A stretch of 64,000 bases of DNA from Bradyrhizobium sp. AUGA SZCCT0158. Lineage in GTDB: Bacteria; Pseudomonadota; Alphaproteobacteria; Rhizobiales; Xanthobacteraceae. A model generated the notes under the pieces. It was not told where the DNA came from. It saw nothing but the letters and a program-made list of their open reading frames with translations, and searched no databases. Shown in pieces: positions 7,595 through 18,634 of the stretch. The stretch is from the NCBI RefSeq assembly GCF_018130065.1, contig NZ_JAFCME010000020.1, forward strand, positions 50,810 through 114,809. Direction: 5' to 3'. Positions within the stretch are counted from its first letter, which is position 1; each line of letters begins with the position of its first letter. A program made the translations under genes and the position numbers.

Positions 7595-7656
7595 GTAGGA
7601 TGGGTGGAGCCAACGGGTCGCGCGAATGCGCGCCCCGTTGGCTCTACCCATCCTAC
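7595..7656. repeat. Extragenic palindrome
   Basis: The arms GTAGGATGGGT and ACCCATCCTAC enclose GGAGCCAACGGG and CCCGTTGGCTC and a GCGCGAATGCGCGC-like tip, making one long hairpin just after the propeller gene. It probably ends that transcript and lies where the N-terminus of the next gene would be expected. Confidence 0.8.
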
Positions 7657-7693
7657 ATGCGTCCGTGCGCCGCGGTTGCCGGGCCCGCGCCTG

Positions 7694-8011
7694 GTGCCCA
7701 GTGATCGCGTCGAGCAGGCGAACGTCTACGGCCGAGACGGCGCAAAACTCGGCACGATCGAACGACTGATGCTGGACAAGGTGCGCGGAACCGTCGCGTA
7801 TGCCGTGATAAAAACCGGCGGGCTGCTCGCCACCCATCACCATTATCCCGTGCGGTGGGACGAACTCAGGTTTGATCCCGCGCGTCAGGCCTTCGTGGTC
7901 GAGCTGACGTTGGACGATTTGCGCGCCGGCCCGTCCGAGTTCGATGAAGACGGCTTCGACTGGGGCGACCGCTCGCGATCCTACCGGCACCCGCATTATT
8001 GGACGGTGTAG
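7694..8011 (+). CDS. PRC-barrel domain protein, 5' end uncertain
   Basis: About 105 residues from a GTG at 7694 (VPSDRVEQANVYGRDGAKLG). This is a PRC-barrel fold with the typical KLGTIERLMLDK and VAYAVIKTGG strands and an acidic tail ending HPHYWTV. PRC-barrels occur in RNA-processing and photosynthetic assembly proteins; this stand-alone form has no assigned role. The longest in-frame reading starts at 7604 inside the palindromic repeat and is unlikely. No ATG with a ribosome-binding site is in frame, so the native N-terminus may have been lost to the repeat. Confidence 0.6.
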   Translation: MPSDRVEQANVYGRDGAKLGTIERLMLDKVRGTVAYAVIKTGGLLATHHHYPVRWDELRFDPARQAFVVELTLDDLRAGPSEFDEDGFDWGDRSRSYRHPHYWTV

Positions 8012-8068
8012 GGCGAGGGCGAGCAGCGCGTTACTGCAAAGGGACGTCCGGGGCACTGGCCGGCCGCG

Positions 8069-8392
8069 CTACCGCAACTTGCGCACGTGAATATTGATGT
8101 CGAGGTCGATGCTGCTGACGCAAGTTTGCTCGGTGCGGTGAGAGCCTCCCGCGTGCCATGGCCCGTTACGCGGATTGGCATTTCTGACGTCGGCAAGCCG
8201 CAGGCACCGCCACTGCGGTAGCTTGCCACTGCTTTGTCCGGCAAATTGCCACGCCAGCACGACTTCCTCACCACGCTTGTTGAGACCCAGGATATGCGGG
8301 CACAATTCGCGATGGCGGCCTTCATAGGTGCAGACCACCTGCTGTTCGGCCAGGATCGCATTGCGGAACAAGGTGTAAATCGGGCTGGGCAT
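8069..8392 (-). CDS. Small conserved protein, WYL-like
   Basis: 107 residues (MPSPIYTLFRNAILAEQQ) with a predicted beta-rich fold. The QQVVCTYEGRHRELCPHILG stretch and the regular strand spacing resemble WYL-type ligand-binding modules, but there is no helix-turn-helix. It seems to be a conserved rhizobial protein of unknown function. It is monocistronic, with the start supported by a clean ATG at 8392. Confidence 0.6.
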   Translation of the reverse strand: MPSPIYTLFRNAILAEQQVVCTYEGRHRELCPHILGLNKRGEEVVLAWQFAGQSSGKLPQWRCLRLADVRNANPRNGPWHAGGSHRTEQTCVSSIDLDINIHVRKLR

Positions 8393-8537
8393 GGACCTAG
8401 CTTGTCTAGGCAGAGAGTGGTGTCAATTCAAATGCCCGACCCAGGGGTAACCTGCCGCTCGCGGATAGTGGAGCCGACGCTGTTCTATTCGTTCTCTATC
8501 CTTGCCTGTTCACCGCTTGACGTAGTATATTTATGCC

Positions 8538-8826
8538 ATGATCCGATCATGGCGGAATTCCGCGACCCGCAAGGTTTGGGACGGCGAACAGCCAAATCAA
8601 TTTCGCGGGCTGGATTTCGAAGCTGCGATCGATCTGTTGGTGGCATTTGAATGTAGCAAAGTCACTCAGCGACTTAAGTCCGTTGAAAAGCGTAGGCCTT
8701 CACAAGCTCAAGGGTGATCGCAAGAAGCAGTGGGCGATGACGGTCAACGAGCGCTGGCGTATCTGTTTCGAGTTTCACAAAGGCGATGCCCACGAGGTTG
8801 AGATCGTGGACTACCACAAAGGTTGA
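8538..8826 (+). pseudogene. higB: HigB-type toxin, frameshifted
   Basis: From the ATG at 8538 the reading is MIRSWRNSATRKVWDGEQ and stays HigB-like for about 45 codons, then degenerates and stops. In the +1 frame the HigB C-terminus resumes (DLSPLKSVGLHKLKGDRKK, then WRICFEFHKGDAHEVEIVDYHKG) and ends 5 bp before the antitoxin ATG. A single extra base near 8665-8672 explains both halves. The RelE-like mRNA interferase is therefore probably inactive while the antitoxin gene is intact. A sequencing error could give the same picture. Confidence 0.7.
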
Positions 8827-8831
8827 CCGTC

Positions 8832-9119
8832 ATGGCTCCTGTCGTACACCCCGGTCGTTTATTGAAGCGCGAACTAGCCGCTCGCAAGCTCAGTGCCAAC
8901 CGTTTGTCGCTCGATATCGGCGTACCCTCAGGTCGCGTCACTGACATCCTCAACGGTCGCCGTTCGATTACGGCTGACACGGCGGTGCGCCTTGGACGCT
9001 ATTTTGGCAATGGGGCGCAGTTCTGGCTCGACTTGCAGGGCCAATATGACATCGGCGTCGTTGAGCGGGAGAAGGGCGCGGAGATTGCGAAGCGGGTGAG
9101 GCCGGCGGACGCGGCTTAG
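8832..9119 (+). CDS. higA: HigA-family antitoxin (XRE helix-turn-helix)
   Basis: 95 residues, ATG at 8832 just after the higB remnant. The N-terminal VVHPGRLLKRELA is the standard HigA opening. The helix-turn-helix is LSANRLSLDIGVPSGRVTDILNG, followed by the GRRSITADTAVRLGRYFGN segment. HigA represses its own operon and neutralises HigB. Here the cognate toxin looks broken, leaving a solitary antitoxin. The stop codon TAG is the first three bases of a palindromic repeat. Confidence 0.85.
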   Translation: MAPVVHPGRLLKRELAARKLSANRLSLDIGVPSGRVTDILNGRRSITADTAVRLGRYFGNGAQFWLDLQGQYDIGVVEREKGAEIAKRVRPADAA

Positions 9120-9158
9120 GGCGCAGAAGAACGGAATACGCCGCGCTATTCCGCCCTA
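9117..9158. repeat. Extragenic palindrome at the higA stop
   Basis: The arms TAGGGCG and CGCCCTA flank an inner CGGAATA...TATTCCG hairpin. The higA stop codon is formed by the left arm, and the hairpin could also terminate transcription. Confidence 0.65.
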
Positions 9159-9170
9159 CGAGCCAACCTG

Positions 9171-9386
9171 CTAAGCGGAAATTGGCGTCAATTCGAATAC
9201 CAGGCCATGCCTTGCGGCTTCCGCGATTTCACCTCTGCGCAACGCCAGCCGGACGGCATCAAGCTTCTGTGCATCTTCCAAGGAAAGGTATGGCGACCAT
9301 CCGGTATCGTCCTCGATGAGCTCAACCGGGACTTCTGCCGCATAACGGCCTTCGTGAATGAGTTTGACGGTTTTTCGGAGCATCAT
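9171..9386 (-). CDS. Small partner protein of a DUF4258 gene, possible antitoxin
   Basis: 71 residues. The N-terminal half is a short beta region (TVKLIHEGRYAAEVPVELIEDD), then an amphipathic helix (SLEDAQKLDAVRLALRRGEI). The ATG at 9386 overlaps the stop of the upstream gene as ATGA, so the two are translationally coupled. Two-gene operons of a DUF4258-like protein and a small acidic partner resemble type II toxin-antitoxin modules. The assignment is by context. Confidence 0.55.
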   Translation of the reverse strand: MMLRKTVKLIHEGRYAAEVPVELIEDDTGWSPYLSLEDAQKLDAVRLALRRGEIAEAARHGLVFELTPISA

Positions 9387-9706
9387 TTCTTCCGTCGCAT
9401 GAAGTCAGATGACCATCGCTCTTGGTCGGGTCGATATGCCGTGACTAGTACCGCAGGAGCCGATTGATCCTTTGGGATTGCCCAAACCACATGAACCGGC
9501 CTCCGCAAGATGTCCCACTGTAGAACGAGAACGCTGGGTCCCCGCATTGCCGCCGGATAGTCCTCGACAACAACAGCGGTATCGATACCAGCCAGCACCT
9601 CAGTTACCAATATATCATCCTTGGCAAGCTCGTCATAGCCGTGATCGGAAATGCGGAGCAAACCCCGCGTCACAAGAGCCTGAATCTGAGTGAGCGTATC
9701 GCTCAA
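9383..9706 (-). CDS. DUF4258-like protein, possible toxin
   Basis: 107 residues. The opening RGLLRISDHGYDELAKDDI has the conserved S-x-H of DUF4258/BrnT-like RNase folds, followed by strands ending VLVTAYRPD, a typical RelE-superfamily close. It is coupled to the small gene at 9171. The higA remnant lies next door, so this 1.2-kb stretch is a toxin-antitoxin cluster. It lies downstream of uvrA on the same strand with 25 bp between. Confidence 0.65.
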   Translation of the reverse strand: MSDTLTQIQALVTRGLLRISDHGYDELAKDDILVTEVLAGIDTAVVVEDYPAAMRGPSVLVLQWDILRRPVHVVWAIPKDQSAPAVLVTAYRPDQERWSSDFMRRKK

Positions 9707-9730
9707 ATGGCTCTCCTCACGTCCGGTTGT

Positions 9731-12715
<2,985 letters not shown>

Positions 12716-12803
12716 ATCGGCATTTCCAGGCGCATGGAGGCGCGCCACGTTGGGCGCGCATGGCCAGGGAAGACCTTAGCCGGGCGCCGATGGCAGAAAG
12801 CTG

Positions 12804-12818
12804 GAACGTAGGAAGAAC
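12804..12818 (-). promoter_or_regulatory. LexA (SOS) box of uvrA
   Basis: GAAC, seven bases (gtaggaa), GAAC: an exact match to the alphaproteobacterial SOS box GAAC-N7-GAAC. It lies 89 bp before the uvrA start, where LexA repression of uvrA is expected. Confidence 0.75.
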
Positions 12819-12960
12819 GGGCCGGGATTTCCAGTGCTCGCAGCAAGCCATCAACGGTTTGTTTTGCAAGGAGTGCCAGGGAACTGCAATGGCAGCAGAT
12901 GGCAGCGGAACCGCGGGCAGGATGACGTCGTCGCCGCGAATAAAACCGCACCCAAAAGAA

Positions 12961-12985
12961 AAAGGCCGGCGCGAGGCCGGCCTTT
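12961..12985 (-). terminator. Intrinsic terminator of the outer membrane protein gene
   Basis: 10-bp perfect arms (AAAGGCCGGC and GCCGGCCTTT) with a 5-base loop lie 25 bp past the stop at 13010. On the minus strand the hairpin is followed by TTTTCTTTT, giving a good rho-independent terminator. Confidence 0.8.
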
Positions 12986-13009
12986 CGAAATCGTCTGATG
13001 CAGCGAAGC

Positions 13010-13777
13010 TCAATACTTCGCGATCACCGGGCCACCCCAGCGATAGTTGACGCGGACGGTGACGAGATCGACGTCCTGACGGATGCGCTCGTTGAACGTC
13101 ACGCCGGCCGGGCCGATGGCAGCGACAGCGCCGTTGCTCACAAAGGTATGGGTACGATCCTGCATGAACATGTGATTGTATTCGATGCCGGCCGACCAGT
13201 TCGGCGCGAAACCATATTCGAGGCCCACACCGACCACGCCACCCCAACGGGTATCGTCACCGGTCGTGGCACCCACAACGTTGGCGACATTGCTCCTGAT
13301 GTCGAAGCGATCCGCGGTCACGGCCGCACCGCCCTTGACGTAGAACAGCACGTTGTTGGCGGCCCAGCCGACCTGACCGGTGAACGTGCCAAATGCGTCG
13401 ATCTTCGATCGGATGTTCGTGGCGGGGACGAAGAGGCTCACATTGCTGCCGCGGAAGTCGGCCCAGTTGCCCTGTCCTTCAACGCCGAACACCCAGGTGC
13501 CCGCCTGCCAGCGATAACCAATCTGACCACCGGCCGTGCCGCCGGTCGCGTCATGGCAACCTTCGTTGGCAATGAATGCGCCAGCCGCGGTCACTGCGTC
13601 CCAGCACTTGCGGCTCGAACCCCAACCACCGTTGGCGCCGATGTAGAAACCGCTCCAGTCATAGACTGCCGCGATCATCGGGGGGGCCTTGGTGTAAGGA
13701 CGCGCAGCGAGATCAGCCGCAGCGGCGGGAGCCGCAAAGGCAACGAGAGCAACAGTACCAAGCAAAAACTTCTTCAT
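13010..13777 (-). CDS. Outer membrane beta-barrel protein, Omp25/RopB family
   Basis: 255 residues. The signal peptide MKKFLLGTVALVAFAAPAAAADL is followed by the family hallmark YDWSGFYIGANGGWG and an eight-stranded barrel pattern closing with VRVNYRWGGPV plus a short tail. The ATG at 13777 has a GGGGAC ribosome-binding site. Bradyrhizobium genomes carry many paralogues of this family, structural surface proteins that can be abundant. Its position between uvrA and ssb is unusual, and each neighbour has its own LexA box. An intrinsic terminator follows. Confidence 0.9.
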   Translation of the reverse strand: MKKFLLGTVALVAFAAPAAAADLAARPYTKAPPMIAAVYDWSGFYIGANGGWGSSRKCWDAVTAAGAFIANEGCHDATGGTAGGQIGYRWQAGTWVFGVEGQGNWADFRGSNVSLFVPATNIRSKIDAFGTFTGQVGWAANNVLFYVKGGAAVTADRFDIRSNVANVVGATTGDDTRWGGVVGVGLEYGFAPNWSAGIEYNHMFMQDRTHTFVSNGAVAAIGPAGVTFNERIRQDVDLVTVRVNYRWGGPVIAKY

Positions 13778-14042
13778 TTCAAATAGTCCCCAGTCCTTTG
13801 TCCGCTTCCCGTTGGTCCCGAAGCGTTTTTGTCCAAGACGCGAGCGCCGCGCCGCTGGACAAGCCATACGCCAATTCAACCGGAAATGCCGTCTCCGAAA
13901 TGCAACACTCGCGGGCGAAGTGCAGACCTTCAAGGTAATGATTTGTTTAGAATATCCGCCATGCAGCTCCGGCTCCGCGCGGCTTCCGGCACGGAGCAAA
14001 TACCGGAATACCGGTCGGTTGTGGATGACCTGAGGTTGCGTA

Positions 14043-14057
14043 GAACAAAACTGGAAC
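14043..14057 (+). promoter_or_regulatory. LexA (SOS) box of ssb
   Basis: GAAC, seven bases (aaaactg), GAAC: an exact SOS-box match, 195 bp before ssb and 266 bp before the outer membrane protein start. In relatives one shared intergenic region usually serves divergent uvrA and ssb; here there are two boxes 1.2 kb apart. Confidence 0.7.
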
Positions 14058-14251
14058 AATGCCGCGGGCAATGCTATATGTGGATAACCGCTGCTTTGCC
14101 GAGGGATCGCTAAGTCGGGGCGGCCATCGGGCGTATAGGGTCGTCTCAAATGTCCCTGATGCGGATGAGGCGGCCAATCGGGCGGCCCGTGCCGGCCGAT
14201 TGCAGCGGTCGCGCAGCAGTTTTTGGTACCGATTTTGAGTGGAGAGCGACG

Positions 14252-14743
14252 ATGGCGGGAAGCGTGAACAAGGTGATCCTGGTCGGAAACCTCGGCAAGG
14301 ATCCGGAAATCCGGCGGACACAGGACGGGCGGCCGATCGCCAATCTGAGCATCGCGACCTCGGAAACCTGGCGCGACAAGGGCACCGGCGAGCGCAAGGA
14401 AAAGACCGAGTGGCACCGCGTGGTGATCTTCAATGAAGGGCTCTGCAAGGTCGCCGAGCAGTACCTGAAGAAGGGCGCCAAGGTTTACATCGAGGGCGCG
14501 CTGCAGACCCGCAAATGGACCGACCAGAGCGGGGTCGAGAAATACTCGACCGAAGTGGTGCTGCAGGGCTTCAATTCGACCCTGACCATGCTCGACGGCC
14601 GCTCCGGCGGCGCGGGCGGCAGCTTTGGCTCCGACGATTCCAGCGGCGATTTTGGCGGCGGCCAGGCCACTTCCGCGCCGCGGCGCGCGGTTGCAGCCGG
14701 CGCCGGACGCAACAACGACATGGACGACGACATCCCGTTCTGA
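14252..14743 (+). CDS. ssb: Single-stranded DNA-binding protein
   Basis: 163 residues. An N-terminal OB fold (MAGSVNKVILVGNLGKDPE through about residue 112) binds ssDNA. A Gly/Ser/Ala-rich linker follows, then the conserved acidic tip MDDDIPF that recruits repair and replication partners. The ATG at 14252 has GGAGAG eight bases upstream; longer in-frame readings are not credible. A LexA box lies upstream. It protects ssDNA in replication, recombination and SOS repair. Confidence 0.97.
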   Translation: MAGSVNKVILVGNLGKDPEIRRTQDGRPIANLSIATSETWRDKGTGERKEKTEWHRVVIFNEGLCKVAEQYLKKGAKVYIEGALQTRKWTDQSGVEKYSTEVVLQGFNSTLTMLDGRSGGAGGSFGSDDSSGDFGGGQATSAPRRAVAAGAGRNNDMDDDIPF

Positions 14744-14898
14744 TCGGGCACCGTTCAGGCCTGACCGGAGCTTGTGAGCCGCCGAAAAATCTGCGGCTCG
14801 AGCAAGCTCGGTTGGCTGGTGTTTATTCTTGAGAAGCTGACCCAACAGTTTGATTCAGCTATGTGTCGTTGTGCGCCGCAGCACTTTGACTCCCGCCG

Positions 14899-14917
14899 AT
14901 GTAAAGGATATTTACAT
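14899..14917. promoter_or_regulatory. Palindrome upstream of the DUF2306 gene
   Basis: 7-bp perfect arms (ATGTAAA and TTTACAT) with a 5-bp spacer in an AT-rich patch, 60 bp before the DUF2306 start. It has the form of a regulator site; the regulator is unknown. Confidence 0.4.
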
Positions 14918-14976
14918 TAAGAGATCAGTTTAGCGTTTTCCGCCGCGCGTGATGCCGTCGAGCCGGCGGCCGCGGG

Positions 14977-15399
14977 ATGGAGCCTTGGGGAGCGTCCGTC
15001 ATTAGCCTCGCGCCGTTGCTGGATGCCGCTCCCGCGATCCCGCTTCATGCCTTTGCGGCCATGGCTGCGTTCGCGCTGGGCGTCGTCCAGTTCGCGGCCC
15101 CGAAGGGAACGCTGCCGCACCGGACGCTTGGCTGGATATGGGTTGGCCTGATGGCCGTGGTCGCGATCTCCTCGTTCTGGATCCACGAGATCAGGCTGCT
15201 GGGTCCCTGGAGCCCGATCCATCTGCTCTCGATCTTCACGCCGGTCATGCTGGTGCTCGGCGTGTGGTACGCGCGCCGGCACAAGGTCCGCGGCCACAAG
15301 ATCACGATGATCTCGATCTTTGCCGGCGCGCTGGTCGTTGCGGGGCTGTTTACCTTCGTCCCCGGGCGGATCATGCATGCGGTGGTGTTCGGGCAGTGA
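14977..15399 (+). CDS. DUF2306-like membrane protein
   Basis: 140 residues with four hydrophobic segments (around 21-40, 52-70, 80-98 and 112-135). A His/Arg-rich motif LPHRTLGWIW precedes TM2, and RRHKVRGHKITM follows TM3. The HRTLGW and RGHK motifs are those of DUF2306, predicted inner-membrane proteins of unknown role, possibly haem- or quinone-linked. The first ATG (14977) lacks a strong ribosome-binding site, so the start is provisional. It stands alone between ssb and gyrA. Confidence 0.75.
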   Translation: MEPWGASVISLAPLLDAAPAIPLHAFAAMAAFALGVVQFAAPKGTLPHRTLGWIWVGLMAVVAISSFWIHEIRLLGPWSPIHLLSIFTPVMLVLGVWYARRHKVRGHKITMISIFAGALVVAGLFTFVPGRIMHAVVFGQ

Positions 15400-15404
15400 G
15401 GGAT

Positions 15405-15450
15405 TAGCGAATGGCGAATAGGGGTTCCATTCGCTATTCGCCATTCGCTA
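15405..15450. repeat. 17-bp inverted repeat, probable terminator
   Basis: TAGCGAATGGCGAATAG and its exact reverse complement are separated by 12 bases, directly after the DUF2306 gene. GCGAATAGCG-like motifs recur within it. It has no T-run, so it may be a repeat element acting as a transcript end. Confidence 0.65.
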
Positions 15451-15610
15451 TTCGCCTCTCCATGACAGGCGCTCCGGAACCCGGCGATTGCCCGGTAAGT
15501 CCATGAAAAAACGAAGGGAAAAACAGCTGGCCGGGAGCGCCCCGGGGTGGTTAAAAGCCCCCCGATACGCTATATGATTCCCAGCCTAGAACTGACCCGG
15601 ATTTCCCCCT

Positions 15611-18340
15611 TTGTCTGACAACGATGAGAACAAGCCCGGCGAGCCGCCGGTGCCTTCCGATATTCGTCCCGTTTCCATTCTGGACGAGATGAAGCGCTCC
15701 TACCTCGATTACGCCATGAGCGTGATCGTGGCGCGTGCGTTGCCGGATGCCCGCGACGGCCTCAAGCCCGTGCATCGCCGCATTCTGTATTCGATGTACG
15801 AGCAGGGGCACACGCCGGACAAGAAATACGTCAAATCCGCGCGCGTCGTCGGTGACGTGATCGGTAAATATCATCCGCACGGCGACCAGTCGATTTACGA
15901 CGCGATGGTCCGGATGGCGCAGGAATTCTCCATGCGCGTGCCGCTGATCGACGGGCAGGGGAACTTCGGCTCGGTCGACGGCGATCCCCCGGCGGCCTAC
16001 CGGTATACCGAAGCGCGTCTGACGAAATCGGCGCTCGCCGTGCTCGGCGACATCGACAAGGACACCGTCGACTTCCAGGCCAACTACGACAATTCGGAGA
16101 AAGAGCCGTCGGTTCTGCCGGCCAAGTTCCCGAACCTCTTGGTCAACGGCGCCGGCGGCATCGCCGTCGGCATGGCGACCAACATTCCCCCGCACAATCT
16201 CGGCGAAGTCATCGACGCCTGCGTGGCATTGATCGACAACCCCGCGCTTTCCATCGACGAACTCATCAACATCGTACCCGGCCCCGATTTTCCGACCGGC
16301 GGCATCATCCTCGGCCGCCAGGGCATCCGCTCGGCCTATCACCTCGGCCGCGGCTCGATCATGATGCGCGGCAAGGTCTCGATCGACACCATCCGCAAGG
16401 ACCGCGAAGCGATCATCATCACCGAGATTCCCTACCAGGTGAACAAGGCCACCATGGTGGAGCGCATCGGTGAACTGGTGCGCGAGAAGAAGATCGAGGG
16501 CGTCGCCGACCTGCGCGATGAATCCTCCCGCGAGGGCCTGCGTGTCGTCGTGGAACTGAAACGCGAAGCGGTTCCGGATGTCGTTCTGAACCAGCTCTAT
16601 CGTTTCACGCCGCTGCAATCGAATTTCCCGGCCAACATGCTGGCGCTGGATTCCGGCCGCCCGCTGACCATGAACCTGAAGGACCTGCTGACGCTGTTCA
16701 TCGCGTTCCGCGAGCAGGTCATCACGCGCCGGACCAAGTTCCTGCTCAACAAGGCCCGCGACCGCGCCCACATCCTGGTCGGTCTGGCCATCGCCGTCGC
16801 CAATATCGACGAGATCATTCGCGTGATCCGCGCCTCGCCCGATCCCACCACCGCCCGCGACAGCCTGATGGCGCGGGACTGGCCGGCGCGGGATGTCGAG
16901 GCGATGATCACGCTGATCGACGATCCTCGGCACCGGATGACTGCCGAAGGTACCGCGCGGCTGTCGTTCGAGCAGGCCAAGGCCATTCTCGACCTCCGCC
17001 TGCAGCGCCTGACTGCGCTGGGCCGCGAGGAGATTTCCGAAGAGCTCGACAAGCTCGCGGTGGAGATCGCCGACTATCTCGAGATTCTGCGCTCGCGTGC
17101 GCGGGTGCAGGCCATCGTTAAGGCCGAGCTCGCCGAGGTGAAGGACGATTTCGCCACCCCGCGCAAGACCGTCATCATGGAGCAGGAAGACGAGGTCGAG
17201 GACGAGGACCTGATCCAGCGCGAAGACATGGTGGTCACGGTCTCGCATGCCGGCTACGTCAAGCGCGTGCCGCTGTCGGCCTACCGGGCGCAGCGCCGCG
17301 GCGGCAAGGGCCGCGCGGGCATGCAGACCCGCGACGAGGATTTTGTTAGCCGGCTGTTCGTGGCCTCGACCCATACGCCGGTGCTGTTCTTCTCCTCGCG
17401 CGGCCAGGTCTACAAGGAAAAGGTCTGGCGGCTGCCGATGGCTGCCCCCAACGCGCGCGGCAAGGCGCTTATCAACATCCTGCCGCTGGAGCAGGGTGAA
17501 CGCATCACCACCATCATGCCGTTGCCGGAGGATGAATCCTCCTGGGGCAATCTCGACGTGATGTTCGCCACGACCGGCGGCAACGTCCGCCGCAACAAGC
17601 TGTCCGACTTCGTCGATGTCCGCCGTTCCGGCATCATCGCCATGAAGCTCGACGAGGGCGAGGCGATCGTCGACGTGCAGATCTGCACCGAGCATGACGA
17701 CGTGCTGCTGACGGCGGCCGGCGGCCAGTGCATCCGCTTCCCCGTCACCGACGTGCGCGTCTTTACCGGCCGCACCTCGATGGGCGTGCGCGGCATTGCG
17801 CTTGCCGGAAACGACAAGCTGATCTCGCTGTCGATCCTGCGCCATGTCGAGACCACGTCGGACGAGCGGTCGGCGTATCAGAAGATGCGCCGCGCGGTAG
17901 CCGGCGAGACCGGCACCGAGGAGCCCGCCGATGTCGAGGCCGAGGAGATTTCGGGTACGCTCCAGCTCTCCCAGGAACGCTATGCCGAAATGTCGGCGCA
18001 GGAGCAGGTGGTGCTGACCGTGTCCGTCAACGGCTTCGGCAAGCGCACCTCGTCCTACGAATACCGCACCACGGGGCGCGGCGGCAAAGGCATCGTCGCG
18101 ATGTCGGTCAACAACCGCAACGGCAAGCTGGTGGCCTCGTTCCCGGTCGAGGACTCTGACCAGATCATGCTGGTGACCGACAAGGGCCAGTTGATCCGCT
18201 GTCCGGTCGAGGGCATCCGCATCGCCGGCCGCTCGACCCAAGGCGTGATCGTGTTCGACACCGCCGAGGACGAGCACGTGGTCTCCGTCGAGCATATCGG
18301 TGACGACGGCGAGAATGGCGAGAACGGGAATGGCGGCTAG
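15611..18340 (+). CDS. gyrA: DNA gyrase subunit A
   Basis: 909 residues, starting at TTG (15611). It breaks and rejoins DNA as the A subunit of the A2B2 gyrase. The catalytic tyrosine is in AAYRYTEARL, the quinolone-pocket helix is KYHPHGDQSIYDAMVRM, and the GyrA-box is QRRGGKG (about residue 565), followed by the six-bladed C-terminal DNA-wrapping domain. Residues matching E. coli Ser83 and Asp87 are Gln and Asp. The TTG is accepted because no in-frame ATG precedes the conserved IRPVSILDEMKRSYLDYAM. The C-terminus ends with an Asp/Glu/Asn/Gly tail. Confidence 0.97.
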   Translation: MSDNDENKPGEPPVPSDIRPVSILDEMKRSYLDYAMSVIVARALPDARDGLKPVHRRILYSMYEQGHTPDKKYVKSARVVGDVIGKYHPHGDQSIYDAMVRMAQEFSMRVPLIDGQGNFGSVDGDPPAAYRYTEARLTKSALAVLGDIDKDTVDFQANYDNSEKEPSVLPAKFPNLLVNGAGGIAVGMATNIPPHNLGEVIDACVALIDNPALSIDELINIVPGPDFPTGGIILGRQGIRSAYHLGRGSIMMRGKVSIDTIRKDREAIIITEIPYQVNKATMVERIGELVREKKIEGVADLRDESSREGLRVVVELKREAVPDVVLNQLYRFTPLQSNFPANMLALDSGRPLTMNLKDLLTLFIAFREQVITRRTKFLLNKARDRAHILVGLAIAVANIDEIIRVIRASPDPTTARDSLMARDWPARDVEAMITLIDDPRHRMTAEGTARLSFEQAKAILDLRLQRLTALGREEISEELDKLAVEIADYLEILRSRARVQAIVKAELAEVKDDFATPRKTVIMEQEDEVEDEDLIQREDMVVTVSHAGYVKRVPLSAYRAQRRGGKGRAGMQTRDEDFVSRLFVASTHTPVLFFSSRGQVYKEKVWRLPMAAPNARGKALINILPLEQGERITTIMPLPEDESSWGNLDVMFATTGGNVRRNKLSDFVDVRRSGIIAMKLDEGEAIVDVQICTEHDDVLLTAAGGQCIRFPVTDVRVFTGRTSMGVRGIALAGNDKLISLSILRHVETTSDERSAYQKMRRAVAGETGTEEPADVEAEEISGTLQLSQERYAEMSAQEQVVLTVSVNGFGKRTSSYEYRTTGRGGKGIVAMSVNNRNGKLVASFPVEDSDQIMLVTDKGQLIRCPVEGIRIAGRSTQGVIVFDTAEDEHVVSVEHIGDDGENGENGNGG

Positions 18341-18457
18341 CGCCTGGTCAAGGCGCGGCCTCATTTCGGAGGAGCTAAATCCGGTTTGAGGCGAGCTTGA
18401 AGGAAGTCAGCTTGCTGGGCGCTCGTTGCTCCGCCGGAGCGCCCGGGAGGGTGCGCG

Positions 18458-18553
18458 GCAGATCGCGAAGCAGGGTGCATGCTGATCGTGCGGCAGGACC
18501 AGTACGTGGCGCACGTCCTGCCGCTGCGGCACGCGGCCAACCGACGCTATTGA
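18458..18553 (+). pseudogene. Possible 3' remnant of a flavoprotein monooxygenase
   Basis: A short reading (ADREAGCMLIVRQDQYVAHVLPL then a stop at 18553) resembles the C-terminal end of FAD-dependent phenol-type hydroxylases, where an RPDQYVAHVLPL-like motif is common. Nothing upstream in frame extends the match. It may be the decayed end of a gene lost between gyrA and the next CDS. The rest of 18341-18634 holds nothing I can identify. Confidence 0.35.
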
Positions 18554-18634
18554 CCCACAGCGGGCATCAGACCGCTTGAGCCGCGCGGGAAATTGCTTAC
18601 GCTTGCGTTCAGGTCATCGTGGGCAAGATCTACA

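Noticed and set aside
8476..8496. A possible LexA box (two GTTC motifs) before higB
   Set aside because: The spacer is 5, not 7 bases.
12716..12748. GTG start 11 codons upstream for uvrA
   Set aside because: The ATG at 12715 fits the family N-terminus better; no ribosome-binding site favours the GTG.
13778..14845. Upstream in-frame extension of the outer membrane protein to 611 codons
   Set aside because: The signal peptide at 13777 is clear and has a ribosome-binding site; the extension runs through ssb in antisense.
15551..18364. A 937-codon open frame on the minus strand across gyrA
   Set aside because: It is antisense to gyrA, has a His/Asp/Arg-rich composition typical of the opposite strand of GC-rich genes, and has no motif or ribosome-binding site.
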